The notes under the pieces: model-generated
Seen by the model: the letters and a program-made list of their open reading frames with translations, nothing else
The model's database searches: none
What the model was told of the DNA's origin: nothing
Translations under genes and position numbers: made by a program
Part shown: positions 9,599 through 18,705 of the stretch, one piece after another
Layout of the letters: each line of letters starts with the position of its first letter
How positions within the stretch are numbered: position 1 is the first letter of the stretch
From: G965220205 sp965220205
Lineage (GTDB): Bacteria; Chloroflexota; Dehalococcoidia; Lucifugimonadales; Australimonadaceae
Length of the DNA stretch: 64,000 nucleotides
Reading direction: 5' to 3'
Assembly: GCA_965220205.1 (NCBI GenBank)
Contig: OZ244812.1
Location: 1,798,001 to 1,862,000, forward strand

Positions 9599-12045
9599 TA
9601 TTCGCCCCGCTCGGCCGAGGCCCACCACCGTTCGCCGTCGGTCGTGATGTGGACGGTCCCGCGCTCAATCGTCTGGAACAGCAAGCCGTCGGGCACGTGG
9701 CCGGACAGGCGGTCCAACACGTCGCTCGACGGATGTCCGAAGCGATTGTCGACCCCTGCCGAGACCACCGCCATCGATGGGGCGACGGCGCGGAGAAAGG
9801 CAGCCGAACTCGAGGTGTTGCTGCCGTGATGACCCACCTGGAGCGCATCGGCCGAAAGGTCGGGTTCGAGGTCGAGGAGCACGCGCTCGCCGTCGGCGAA
9901 GAGGTCGCCGGTGAACAGGAACGCGGCGTCCTTCAGAGCTACGCGCACGACAAGACCGTTGTTGTCGATGTCGGAGCGGCTGCCCTCCAGCGGAGGGTCG
10001 GGGGGATGCAGCACTTCGAGGACGACGCCGTCGCTGAAGACGACCTCCGCGCCGCGCACCCCTTGCGTCAGCGTAACGCTCAGCTCTCCGAGCTCGCGGC
10101 GCCACGCCTCGCCCCCCGAGTCCACCGGCGGCGGCACGAGGACTTGCGCGATGCGCCCTCTCCTCGCGAGCTCCATGATCCCGCCAAGGTGGTCCTCGTG
10201 CGGATGCGTCAGCACCGCGACGTCGACGACGCGGTCGACCGGGCTCAGGATGTCGTCGACGAGGCTGATGGTCCGACGCGGGTCGGGGCCGCCGTCGATG
10301 AGGACCAAGCCGCCGCCAGGCGTCACCAGCAGGGTCGCGTCGCCTTGGCCAACATCGAGGAAGTACGCGTGCAACAGCCCGTCGGAGCTGTCCCTGAACG
10401 CGACGGCCATCGGCGTCGCGGCAATCGTGGCAAGACCGGCCACGACGAGCGTCGAGCGGACGAGACCGGGCGGGCCTCGCCAGACCGCCGACGCCAGATC
10501 GCGCGCCGCAGGGGCCCATCGGGCCCGATGGACCGCCGCGAGCGCCGCGGCGGAGGCGCCATAGAACACCCACAGCCAACCCGCTCCGAACCCCCCTACG
10601 GATACGCTGCTCCACGATAGCCCCCCGAAGAGACGGGCCGTCCACACGATCACCGACGCGGGCACGAACGCAATGACTCCTACGGCGTAGCCGGCGTACG
10701 GCGCGGCGAGCCCGGCGACGGCGGTGAGCATCCCGGACACGAGCAGGATGGGAAGCAGCGGCATCGTGACGAGCGTCGCGGGGATCCCGAGCAGCGGCAC
10801 GAGTCCGAAGTTGAAGGCGACGAGCGGCAGCGAGCCGGCGACGGCGCCCAGCGACACCAAGAATCCGGCGGCGGCCCATCTCACGCCGTTCATCCCGGCG
10901 CTCCGGACCGTGAGCGGCCCGGGCGGCCCCGGCTCTCGGCCTAGGCGCGCGAGCCGAGCAGCGGGGACCCCCGCGAGCAACACGCCGGCCATCGAGGTGA
11001 AGCTGAGCTGGAACGAACGGTCCCACAGCGACCTCGGCTCGATTGCGAGGATCAGCAGCGCGGCCAATCCCACCGCGTTGATCGGGGCGGACGCCCGGCC
11101 CGTGGCGAGCGCCAGCAGGTACGCGGAGCCCATGACCCCCGCGCGCACGGCTGACGGCGGGGCGCCGGCCAGCGCCACGTACGACCAGAGCAATATGAAC
11201 GGCGCCGCCAGATAGAGGCCGCGCCGTCTCCCCAACGACCGGCGCGAGGCCGCAAGCACAACGGCGAGCAGCACTCCGACGTGCATCCCCGATACGGCGA
11301 GCAGATGCGCCATGCCGGCCCCGCGGAAGTCGTCGTTGAGGTCTGGCGGCAGACCTCCGCGCACGCCGAGCGTCAGCGCCGCCGTGAGCGCAGCCTCGGG
11401 CTCCGGCATGTGGCGATGCAGCGAAGAGGCGAGGCTCCGGCGCGCCGTATGAAGCATGCGGATGGCGTCTGCGCCCACGGCGGGCTCGACCTCGGCAACG
11501 ACGGCTTGCGTCATCACCGACCCGACGCCCCGCGAAGCCAGGTGCTCCTCGTAGTCGAAACCCGACTGCGAGCGGGGCGCGGCGATGCCGCCTACGACGA
11601 GAACCTCGTCGCCGTGAGCGATGAACGGATGGGACCGGCCCTCGATTGGCTGAATCGCGGGGCTGGCTCTGACGAGCACGGCGCCAGTGGAAGCCCGCGA
11701 TCGTCCATCGACGCTGACGGCGCTCGCGCGGACTTCGAACTGCACTTGCCGGCCCATGAGCTCCGGCAGGCCGTTGACAACGCCCAGCAGCTCGACGCGC
11801 TGCCCGTGCACGCGTTCGAGACCGCCCCCAACGCTCAACGTGTCGGGGCCGGCGCGCGCCATGCCGACGAGCAGCGCTAGGGCGAGCAGCGCCGGGCCCG
11901 CTGCGCCGACTCCCGCCGCACGCGCGAGGATGTAGGCCCCGACTGTGGCTGCCGCCAGCAGGAGCAACGCCAAGGGCGGCGCGTCGAAACTCGCGCCGAG
12001 GAACAGTCCCAGCGGCAGTCCGGCGCCCGCCCACGCCAGCGGCAC
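9598..12045 (-). CDS. comEC: ComEC/Rec2-family DNA uptake channel
   Basis: This 815-residue competence protein has N-terminal membrane segments, an OB-like extracellular region, a central polytopic competence domain, and a C-terminal metallo-beta-lactamase-like domain with the motif HPHEDH near residue 615. In known systems ComEC conducts single-stranded DNA across the inner membrane. The GTG start at 12045 lies three bases after the comEA stop and is preceded by a GGGGGAG ribosome binding site inside the end of comEA, so the two are translationally linked. Other competence genes are not in the window. Confidence 0.92.
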   Translation of the reverse strand: MPLAWAGAGLPLGLFLGASFDAPPLALLLLAAATVGAYILARAAGVGAAGPALLALALLVGMARAGPDTLSVGGGLERVHGQRVELLGVVNGLPELMGRQVQFEVRASAVSVDGRSRASTGAVLVRASPAIQPIEGRSHPFIAHGDEVLVVGGIAAPRSQSGFDYEEHLASRGVGSVMTQAVVAEVEPAVGADAIRMLHTARRSLASSLHRHMPEPEAALTAALTLGVRGGLPPDLNDDFRGAGMAHLLAVSGMHVGVLLAVVLAASRRSLGRRRGLYLAAPFILLWSYVALAGAPPSAVRAGVMGSAYLLALATGRASAPINAVGLAALLILAIEPRSLWDRSFQLSFTSMAGVLLAGVPAARLARLGREPGPPGPLTVRSAGMNGVRWAAAGFLVSLGAVAGSLPLVAFNFGLVPLLGIPATLVTMPLLPILLVSGMLTAVAGLAAPYAGYAVGVIAFVPASVIVWTARLFGGLSWSSVSVGGFGAGWLWVFYGASAAALAAVHRARWAPAARDLASAVWRGPPGLVRSTLVVAGLATIAATPMAVAFRDSSDGLLHAYFLDVGQGDATLLVTPGGGLVLIDGGPDPRRTISLVDDILSPVDRVVDVAVLTHPHEDHLGGIMELARRGRIAQVLVPPPVDSGGEAWRRELGELSVTLTQGVRGAEVVFSDGVVLEVLHPPDPPLEGSRSDIDNNGLVVRVALKDAAFLFTGDLFADGERVLLDLEPDLSADALQVGHHGSNTSSSAAFLRAVAPSMAVVSAGVDNRFGHPSSDVLDRLSGHVPDGLLFQTIERGTVHITTDGERWWASAERGE

Positions 12046-12048
12046 AGC

Positions 12049-12417
12049 TCACTCCCCCGCGGTGACGAGCGGCCGGAGGCGCTCGTACGTTGCGGCGCCG
12101 ATGCCGCGGACCGCCGTGAGCTGGTCGGTCCGCTGGAACGGTCCGTTCTGCTCGCGGTGCTCGATGATGCGGCCTGCGAGGACGGGGCCGATGCCGGGCA
12201 GCGTTTCGAGCTCATCGCCGGACGCGGCGTTGATGTCGATCAGCGCGCCATCGGCGTCCGCCCCTGCGTCCGCCGGGGCGCTGTCCGCGCTCGGGTCGGG
12301 AAGCACGACCCGTACGCCCGGCGGGCTGGCGGGCGCGGTCAACAGCCACACCGCGCCCGCCAGCGCAACGACCGTCAACAGTCCGACGGCGGCCTGATAC
12401 CACGGCCGTTGGATCAC
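12049..12417 (-). CDS. comEA: ComEA-like helix-hairpin-helix DNA-binding protein
   Basis: This 122-residue protein has one N-terminal membrane anchor (about residues 8-26), a short acidic and Ala-rich linker, and a C-terminal (HhH)2 DNA-binding domain containing DINAASGDELETLPGIGP and VRGIGAATYERLRPL. It should bind incoming double-stranded DNA at the cell surface and pass it to ComEC. I chose the GTG at 12417 because a strong AAGGAG site lies eight bases before it and because it puts the anchor at the N-terminus. An open frame continues upstream to 12624 but overlaps the amidohydrolase gene. Confidence 0.88.
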   Translation of the reverse strand: MIQRPWYQAAVGLLTVVALAGAVWLLTAPASPPGVRVVLPDPSADSAPADAGADADGALIDINAASGDELETLPGIGPVLAGRIIEHREQNGPFQRTDQLTAVRGIGAATYERLRPLVTAGE

Positions 12418-12491
12418 GCCCAAACTCCTTCCGGCGCGATCCCCACGCGGGTGCACGGCCCCTGGCCAGCGCCGGAATCGAGCGGGGAAGC

Positions 12492-13676
12492 CTAGAACCC
12501 CGGCGCCTCCGCCACACCATCGAGGTGCAGGAAGTCGATGATGTTCTGGGCCATCATCTTGCGCTTCTCCTCGCCGGGTATGCCCGCCATCTCCCGGCCG
12601 AGTATCTCGCGCGAGTCGGGCCACGTCGTCACGACATGGGGAAAGTCACTCCCCCAGATGATGCTGTCGACGCCGATCTCGTGACGGACCTTCATGCCAA
12701 CGGGGTCGTCGAAGAACCCCCAGAGGGAGTGCTCCTTGATGTACTCGCTCGGCGGCCTCTCCAACGCGAGTGCGCCAAACAGCCGCTCGCCCCAATGGTG
12801 GTTGCGCTCCCACTCCAGGTCCATTGTCTCGAGGTAGTAGGGCAACCAGCCGACGTTGTTCTCCGCCCAGTAGATGCGCAGCTTGGGCATCCGGTGGTAC
12901 ACGCCCGCCATGACCATCTGCAAGGCCTCGTAGCCGCCGGCGTGCGGCTTGGCGTGCCGGTAGAGGCGCATCAGGTAGTCGTCGTCGGGAGTCTCGCCCT
13001 CCGGCTTCTTGGGATACGGCAGGAAGACCCCCCGGCGAACGCCGCCCATGGACGTGTGGATCGAAAGGGGCATGTTGAGGTCCATCGCCGCTTCCCAGAA
13101 GCGGTCGTCCTCCGAGGTCGGGTACGACTGTCCGCTCGGGTAGCGGCCGACGACGACGGTCGCCAGGCCGATCTCCTTGCAATGCGCCATCTCCTCGATG
13201 TCGCCGGCGAGGCCCCGGTGCGGCAACACGCCGACGCCCAAGAGACGCTCGGGGGCCGCGGCGCAGTAGTCCTCCGCCAGGTAATCGTTGTAGGCGCGGA
13301 TCACTGCGCTGAAAGCATCGTCGTTCTTGATGCCTCGGCAGACCTTCATCGCAGTGCTGCTCGGGAAGAGGAGTTCGGCGTCCGTGCCGTCGAGGTCCTG
13401 CTCCCGCAAGCGCTGCGCCGGGTCGCCGGACCCGGGAGTCTCGTCCATGCGCTCCGGGACCATCGGGTCGAACTCCTCGGGAGACTTGCCGGCGTAGTGG
13501 CCCGTGCCGCCGAAGATCAACGGGGAGCCCTCGCCGATGAACCCGTCTCCGCCGCCGGGCATCGTGATCCTGCGCGGCGCGCGGTCCTTGAACTTCTCCG
13601 GGACGCGGGGGGTCCACCAATCGCAGGGAATCTCGAGGTGGCTGTCTCCCGATATGACGCGGTACGTTCGAGCCAT
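12492..13676 (-). CDS. Amidohydrolase family protein (Amidohydro_2, decarboxylase/hydrolase type)
   Basis: This 394-residue TIM-barrel metal-dependent hydrolase opens with SGDSHLE, the D-x-H variant of the first metal motif. Later segments are MPLSIHTSMGG (metal His on strand 5) and IIWGSDFPH (C-terminal metal Asp), the pattern seen in ACMSD/LigW-type decarboxylases and hydratases. Its substrate is unknown. An AAGGAGGAG site precedes the ATG. It is last in a likely operon with the class II aldolase and the Gfo/Idh dehydrogenase upstream. Confidence 0.85.
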   Translation of the reverse strand: MARTYRVISGDSHLEIPCDWWTPRVPEKFKDRAPRRITMPGGGDGFIGEGSPLIFGGTGHYAGKSPEEFDPMVPERMDETPGSGDPAQRLREQDLDGTDAELLFPSSTAMKVCRGIKNDDAFSAVIRAYNDYLAEDYCAAAPERLLGVGVLPHRGLAGDIEEMAHCKEIGLATVVVGRYPSGQSYPTSEDDRFWEAAMDLNMPLSIHTSMGGVRRGVFLPYPKKPEGETPDDDYLMRLYRHAKPHAGGYEALQMVMAGVYHRMPKLRIYWAENNVGWLPYYLETMDLEWERNHHWGERLFGALALERPPSEYIKEHSLWGFFDDPVGMKVRHEIGVDSIIWGSDFPHVVTTWPDSREILGREMAGIPGEEKRKMMAQNIIDFLHLDGVAEAPGF

Positions 13677-13743
13677 GGGACTCCTCCTTCGCTATCTTGC
13701 CTCTGCTCTTGCCTCTGTGAACGGGCCGGCCTCGCGGCGCGGC

Positions 13744-14532
13744 TCAGTCGGCGTCCAAGTCGTCGGGCAATCCAATGTTGCTCGTCTCGAGCAGCTTCAC
13801 GTAGTGGTTCCAGCCGAAGTTCTCGGCGCCCTCGATGCCGGCCCACCCCGACGCCTCTTCGCGAGGCCGTTCGGGGCGGCCCCGGCGGTCGTAGCGGGCC
13901 ATGTCCTCTGCCGAAATCTCAGGGGCTTCCAACCCTGACACCGCGAGGTCCCACATAATGTTGGCCGTGCGGTCGAATCGGATGGCCAGCGTCGTCGCCT
14001 GCTCAACCGCCCTGCCGGTCGCGGTGATGCCGTGGCCTTGCATGAGCAGCACGTCGCGGTCGCCCATCGACGCCAGCATCCGGGCCGCGTCCTCCTTGTT
14101 GGAGACGGTCCTTGCGACCGGATAGACCGGGACGCCCTTCAGGATCATGTCGAGGGCCGAAGGCTCGTAGGCGGCGAACACCGGGCGGAAGTCCAGCCGC
14201 GTAACACCGCACATGAGCGCGTAGTAGGGATGCGCGTGGACGACCCCCATGACCTCCGGGTGCGCGCGGTAAATCTCGCCGTGGATCGGCGTCTCGGCAG
14301 GCGATGCGTGCGCGGATCCGACGTGTTCGCCCTTCCCGTCGAAGTCCGTGCGGCGGATGTTGTGAATTCCGGTAAACATGTTGCCGGCCTCGTCGCCTCC
14401 GCGGCACCGAATCCACATCTCGTCCGTGCCAGGTATCCGAGCGCTGACGTGTCCCGTGGACTCGCGTACGAGGCCCAGCATACCCAGGATGCGGCACGAC
14501 ACCGCGACCTTCATCCGCAGTTCGTCGACCAT
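13744..14532 (-). CDS. Class II aldolase/adducin family protein
   Basis: This 262-residue protein is a zinc-dependent aldolase or decarboxylase of the fuculose-phosphate aldolase family. The metal site is visible as the HAHPYY segment near residues 98-103 with a third His in LLMQGHGI, and GHVSARIPG is the N-terminal substrate-phosphate region. The AGGAGGG site before the ATG at 14532 supports the start. It is paralogous to the aldolase at 16117-16881 and sits in the same order relative to a Gfo/Idh gene but on the opposite strand. The substrate is unknown. Confidence 0.86.
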   Translation of the reverse strand: MVDELRMKVAVSCRILGMLGLVRESTGHVSARIPGTDEMWIRCRGGDEAGNMFTGIHNIRRTDFDGKGEHVGSAHASPAETPIHGEIYRAHPEVMGVVHAHPYYALMCGVTRLDFRPVFAAYEPSALDMILKGVPVYPVARTVSNKEDAARMLASMGDRDVLLMQGHGITATGRAVEQATTLAIRFDRTANIMWDLAVSGLEAPEISAEDMARYDRRGRPERPREEASGWAGIEGAENFGWNHYVKLLETSNIGLPDDLDAD

Positions 14533-14620
14533 CTGGTCCCTCCTCGACTTCCGGCCCTATCAGTCCACGAGCCGGTCTCGTTCTGTCCCTTGTGTCAGTC
14601 CCCCGTGTGAGACCCCGTTG

Positions 14621-15823
14621 TCAGTCGACGGTCGGAGTCTGGTTCTTGAGGAACACCTCTCGACGCTCGGCGCCCGACTCCTCAATCGCCAGCAGCACCT
14701 CCAGCGTGGCCTTGCCCCAGCTCCCGTCGGCCGGCAGCGGCCGGTCGTGCGCCATCGCCTCGTAGTAGCTGTTGATCCGGCCGTCGCGGCCGTCCTCGCC
14801 GGGAACGCCCAACGGGACCTCCCAGACCTCCTCGTTGCCGTAGACGGTGAGCCCGCCTCGGCTCAGGCGTACGTCGGCGTCATCGAAGCTCACCAGCATG
14901 GGGCCGCCCATGACCCAGCCCATGGAGGGCGCCGAGGTCGGCTGGGGCTCGGCTCCGCGGGTGCGCTCGCCGCCGTAGCGCTCAGCGCGCGCCGCGCGCT
15001 CCTCCCAATCGTCGTCGGGTGCGTCGCGCAACTCGCGACGGGCCGCCGCGTAAGATGCAGGGTCCTGAGCGCTCCCCGGCGTCACCAGCTCCCGCGTATC
15101 GAAGTGGTCGTAACCGCTGTAGACGGCGGTGGCAAGCGCGCCGTCCTCGAAGTCGAGATAGGCTGCATGAGCGCCGGGCACGCGGCGCGCCGGGTCCCAG
15201 ACGTTCGCGGAGCCGCGCAGACTGCGGACTAAGCCGCCGCCGATCGTCCGGATGATGTCGAACTGGTGCGGGCCCTGCCGCCAGAGGATGCCTCCGCCAA
15301 ACTCCGGCGTCAGCTCCTCGCGCGTCCGCGGGCGGTAGAGCCAGTCCTGGAACCGCCAGGAGTTGATCATGCGCAGCTGCCCAAGCTCGCCGGTCCGGGC
15401 GAACTCCCGAAGCTTGAGCACGCGAGGCTCGAAGCTGTGCTTGACGTTCACGCCGAGCAGCACGCCCGAACGCTTCGCCGTATCGATCATGTCCTGCGCG
15501 CCCTCGAGCTCGATCGTCATCGGCTTCTCGATGAGCACGTTCTTCTTGCTCTCGAGGGCCATCCGCGCGTGCTCGGTGTGGAAGCGGTTCGGCGTCGCGA
15601 TGTAGACGAGGTCGACGCTCTTGCTCTCGCACAAGCCCTCCGCCGAGGAGTACGTCTCGGCGTCGGGGTAGTCCTTGTGGAACCGTTCGATGATCTCGGG
15701 GTCGATGTCCGCCGCCGCCGCGACCCGGAAATGCGGGCTCTTCGCAAACTTCCCGATCATGGCTCCGGCGGCGCCGCCGAGTCCAATCAGCCCAACGCCA
15801 AACTTTTGCTCGCTCGTTGCCAT
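14621..15823 (-). CDS. Gfo/Idh/MocA family NAD(P)-dependent oxidoreductase
   Basis: This 400-residue dehydrogenase has an N-terminal Rossmann fold (GLIGLGGAAG, residues about 11-20), the conserved EKPM segment with the catalytic Lys, and a C-terminal alpha/beta domain with GGGILWRQGPHQFD, where the active-site His lies. Members oxidise sugars, inositols or related polyols, or reductively dehalogenate or decarboxylate. The ATG at 15823 is preceded by GGGGAG; an open frame continues to 16123 but has no support. It is first in a minus-strand operon with the aldolase and amidohydrolase, and faces a homologous plus-strand operon across 293 bases. Confidence 0.88.
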   Translation of the reverse strand: MATSEQKFGVGLIGLGGAAGAMIGKFAKSPHFRVAAAADIDPEIIERFHKDYPDAETYSSAEGLCESKSVDLVYIATPNRFHTEHARMALESKKNVLIEKPMTIELEGAQDMIDTAKRSGVLLGVNVKHSFEPRVLKLREFARTGELGQLRMINSWRFQDWLYRPRTREELTPEFGGGILWRQGPHQFDIIRTIGGGLVRSLRGSANVWDPARRVPGAHAAYLDFEDGALATAVYSGYDHFDTRELVTPGSAQDPASYAAARRELRDAPDDDWEERAARAERYGGERTRGAEPQPTSAPSMGWVMGGPMLVSFDDADVRLSRGGLTVYGNEEVWEVPLGVPGEDGRDGRINSYYEAMAHDRPLPADGSWGKATLEVLLAIEESGAERREVFLKNQTPTVD

Positions 15824-16116
15824 CTTCAATCTCCCCTGCCGCGCCCGGTTGGCGCTGACCGCCGTCGGTTGATGAAGCGTCCTCCCAGCGGGAACGCCCG
15901 GCGGTCGCCGGGACCCGGCCCAATCTTGACGCTCGCTGGTGATTCGCGCTCGTGATTGTAGTACGAGAGACGGCCGCTTGCAGCGCCGCCCGCCGGGACT
16001 TCTCCGTTTGCCAACCCGCGCTGGCGCAGCGTAAGCTCGCGCTGCGCCGCGAGAGCGGCGCCCATGCCCCCAAATGCCCCATCCACGTACGAGCAAACTG
16101 GCGCAAGGTGACGCAT

Positions 16117-16881
16117 ATGACAACGGATCGAGGAGTCGAAGATCTGCGAGAGCAGGTCGCCATGTCGTGCCGGATCATCGGCATCAAGGGCATAACGCGC
16201 GGATCGTTCGGTCACGTCAGCGCCCGGGTGCCCGGAACGGACCAGGTCCTCATCAAGGCAAAGGGGCCGGACCAAGAGGCGCTGGAGTTCGCGGAGCCGA
16301 AGGATGTCATCACGCTCGATCTGAGCGGCGCCACGCTCGAGGCGCCCGAGGGTCTCGAAGCGCCGAACGAGACAGCGATGCACCTCGCCGTCTACCGGGC
16401 GCGGCCCGACGTCTTGAGCGTCATCCACTCGCACCCGGACTGGGTGGTCGCGCTGACCGCGGTCGACGCGCCCATCCTGCCGATCTACGGCGGCTACGAC
16501 CCTATGGGCATGCGCCTGGCCGCCGACGGGATTCCCGTGTACCCCAGCGCCGCGACGATCATCGACGACGACCTCGGCCGCGAGTTCCAGCAGGTCATGG
16601 GCGACAGCAACGCGTGCGTCCTCCGGGGACACGGCCTGACGACCGCGGGGAGGAGCGTGGAGGACTGCACGTCGCGGACGTTGACGGTCTACGAGTTGGC
16701 GCGTATCAACTACCTCGCCTACGCCATCGGCGACCCCAAGCCGATCCCCGACGCCGACCTCGAGGAGTACGCGTCCCGGCAGCGCGAGGGGCGTGGACGC
16801 GACCGCAACCGCGCCGGCTCGGGGCAATCGTCGTTCTGGAAGTACCACCGCAAGCTCTTAGGGCGTTACTTGGGAGGCTAA
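16117..16881 (+). CDS. Class II aldolase/adducin family protein
   Basis: This 254-residue protein belongs to the zinc-dependent class II aldolase family. It shows GSFGHVSARVPG, the metal-binding pair in VIHSHPDWV, and the third metal His in VLRGHGLTT. The start at 16117 has AAGGTG eight bases upstream. It ends three bases before the Gfo/Idh gene that follows, so the two should be cotranscribed and translationally coupled. It is clearly paralogous to 13744-14532. Confidence 0.86.
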   Translation: MTTDRGVEDLREQVAMSCRIIGIKGITRGSFGHVSARVPGTDQVLIKAKGPDQEALEFAEPKDVITLDLSGATLEAPEGLEAPNETAMHLAVYRARPDVLSVIHSHPDWVVALTAVDAPILPIYGGYDPMGMRLAADGIPVYPSAATIIDDDLGREFQQVMGDSNACVLRGHGLTTAGRSVEDCTSRTLTVYELARINYLAYAIGDPKPIPDADLEEYASRQREGRGRDRNRAGSGQSSFWKYHRKLLGRYLGG

Positions 16882-16884
16882 GCC

Positions 16885-18120
16885 ATGGCCACAACTCAGC
16901 AGGACTCGGCCGGAACGTCCACACGCCGCGCCTTGCGCGTGGGCGTGCTCGGGATCGGGGTGAGCGGAGCACGGGTCGCGCGGGCCATGAGCGCGATGCC
17001 CGAGACGGAGCTCGTCGCCGCCGGAGACACGCGTGAGAAGGTGCAACACGACTTCAACGAGCGCTACGGCACGCCGGTCTACGGAAGCGCCGAAGAGCTC
17101 TGCGCCGACCCGAACGTCGAGGCGCTCTGGATCTCGACGCCCAATCAGTTCCACGCCGAACACACGATCCTCGCCGCCCAGCACGGCAAGCACATCATCA
17201 TCGAGAAGCCCATTGCCATCTCGATGGCCGAGGCCGAGCGGATGCTCGATGCGGTGGAGGCGAACGGCGTGACGATGGTCTGCGGTCATACGCAGAGCTA
17301 CACGCCGCGGGCCCGCAAGGTCCTGGCGATCCTCCGCTCGGGAGAGCTCGGGCGGCTGTGCGCTATGAACGTCTGGGCGTACACCGACTGGATGCTGCGG
17401 CCCCGGACGGCGGTCGACCTCGACCCGGCCCAGGGCGGGGGCATCCCCTACCGCCAAGCCCCCCATCAGGTCGACACGCTGCGCATCCTTGGCGGCGGCA
17501 TGGTGCGGAGCGTCCGCGGCATGACCGGCCAGTGGATGCCCGAACGGACCATCCCCGGCTACTACTCCGCCTACATGGAGTTCGAGGACGGTACGCCCGT
17601 AACGCTGCTCCACAACGGGTACGGCTTCTTCAACACCGCGGAACTCGCGCCCTGGGAGAGCGAGCGGTCCGGCGCGACTCCCGAGAGCCGGGGAGCGATC
17701 CGCAAGGGGCTGCGCTCCGGGACATGGGACGAGGAGGCGGCGAAGCAGGAGCGCTACCTGGGCGGACGCCGCGAGACCGAGGAGGCGGACCGGGAGGGCG
17801 GCGCGCGCCCCTGGGCTCCGGACGACCTGGGCATGCTGGTGGTGAGCTGCGAGCGAGGCGACATCCGCTACTCGCCGCACGGCCTGTTCGTCTACGACGA
17901 GGACGGCCGCCGCGAGGAGCCGGTGACGCAGCGCAACATCACGGGGCACGCCGAGCTGACGGAGCTCTACAACGCAGTCGTCCTGGGCCAGCCGGTCTCT
18001 CACTCGGGCCAGTGGGGCGCCGCAACCCTGGAGGTCTGCCTCGCGATCATGGAGTCAGCCCGCGAGCGCAAGGAGGTCTACCTCCGCCGCCAGGTCCCGA
18101 CGCCGGAACACTACGTGTAG
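16885..18120 (+). CDS. Gfo/Idh/MocA family NAD(P)-dependent oxidoreductase
   Basis: This 411-residue dehydrogenase has a Rossmann motif GVLGIGVSG near residue 24, STPNQFHAEH, IIIEKPIAIS with the conserved Lys, and YRQAPHQVDTLRILGGG with the active-site His. It is more similar by eye to the dehydrogenase at 38793-40043 (shared YTDWM, PGYYSAY, NGYG and LGxLVVSCE segments) than to the one at 14621-15823. A GGGAGG site lies just before the ATG. It is second in a two-gene operon after the class II aldolase. The substrate is unknown. Confidence 0.88.
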   Translation: MATTQQDSAGTSTRRALRVGVLGIGVSGARVARAMSAMPETELVAAGDTREKVQHDFNERYGTPVYGSAEELCADPNVEALWISTPNQFHAEHTILAAQHGKHIIIEKPIAISMAEAERMLDAVEANGVTMVCGHTQSYTPRARKVLAILRSGELGRLCAMNVWAYTDWMLRPRTAVDLDPAQGGGIPYRQAPHQVDTLRILGGGMVRSVRGMTGQWMPERTIPGYYSAYMEFEDGTPVTLLHNGYGFFNTAELAPWESERSGATPESRGAIRKGLRSGTWDEEAAKQERYLGGRRETEEADREGGARPWAPDDLGMLVVSCERGDIRYSPHGLFVYDEDGRREEPVTQRNITGHAELTELYNAVVLGQPVSHSGQWGAATLEVCLAIMESARERKEVYLRRQVPTPEHYV

Positions 18121-18219
18121 CACGGCGCGGGGTAACTCGACCACGCAAGATTCGCCCTCAGGCCGTGGCGCTTGGGAGTGGCGCCGCCCGTCACGCGTGA
18201 CCCAGCGCGCGACATCCGC

Positions 18220-18495
18220 CCCTACCATGTCTGGTGAAGCCTGTCCCGAGCCTGCCGAGGGGGGCCGTCGAAACAACATGGCCTGGCGCGCCGGGGCGCC
18301 CGCCCGATTTACGAGTAAGTGTCGCAAAATGTCGCAGAATGTCGCACTATTTCGCCCCCTCCACTCGTAAACTTTGCAATCTACGAGTGAGAAACCTCAC
18401 GTTTTGGGCCCATTTCCAGTCATTTTGGCCTATTTTCGTTCATTCCCGGTCTCACCCGCCGTCATTCCCGTGCCCAGACACGGGAATCCATGCCC
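18220..18495 (+). repeat. Dispersed repeat family 1, copy A (ACTCGTA element)
   Basis: This non-coding stretch within 18121-18705 is an inverted copy of 40155-40445. It contains three ten-base units beginning TGTCGCA (about 18320-18349), then ACTCGTA and TACGAGT as a seven-base perfect inverted pair with a 12-base loop (18363-18388), plus an extra half site in CGATTTACGAGTAA (18306-18319). Its left edge carries a CCTGTCCCGAGCCTGCCGAGG motif. Its right edge carries GTCATTCCCGTG paired with CACGGGAAT (about 18461-18487), a palindrome like those of many bacterial REP elements. The rest of the 585-base gap shows no gene. Confidence 0.7.
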
Positions 18496-18705
18496 CTCGC
18501 GCCGCGTGCCGGCGCCCGCCTCGCCGCCCCTGCCTGCTACGCACCCGGCCGAGCACGAGAGAGAGGCCAACAACCTCTGTGGGAGCTGCGGCTGGCGCAG
18601 CGGGACTCCGCCCCGTGCTCATTCCCTGCGACATCAGGCTGCGCCAGGAGAAACGGCCGTCAGGGCGCGGTGTAGAATGGCGTCCAGTCCCCAAGGAGAA
18701 CGCGC

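Noticed and set aside
18315..18350. Three short tandem TGTCGCA units as a possible CRISPR
   Set aside because: The units are ten bases with no unique spacers, and the same block recurs in another copy of the dispersed repeat.
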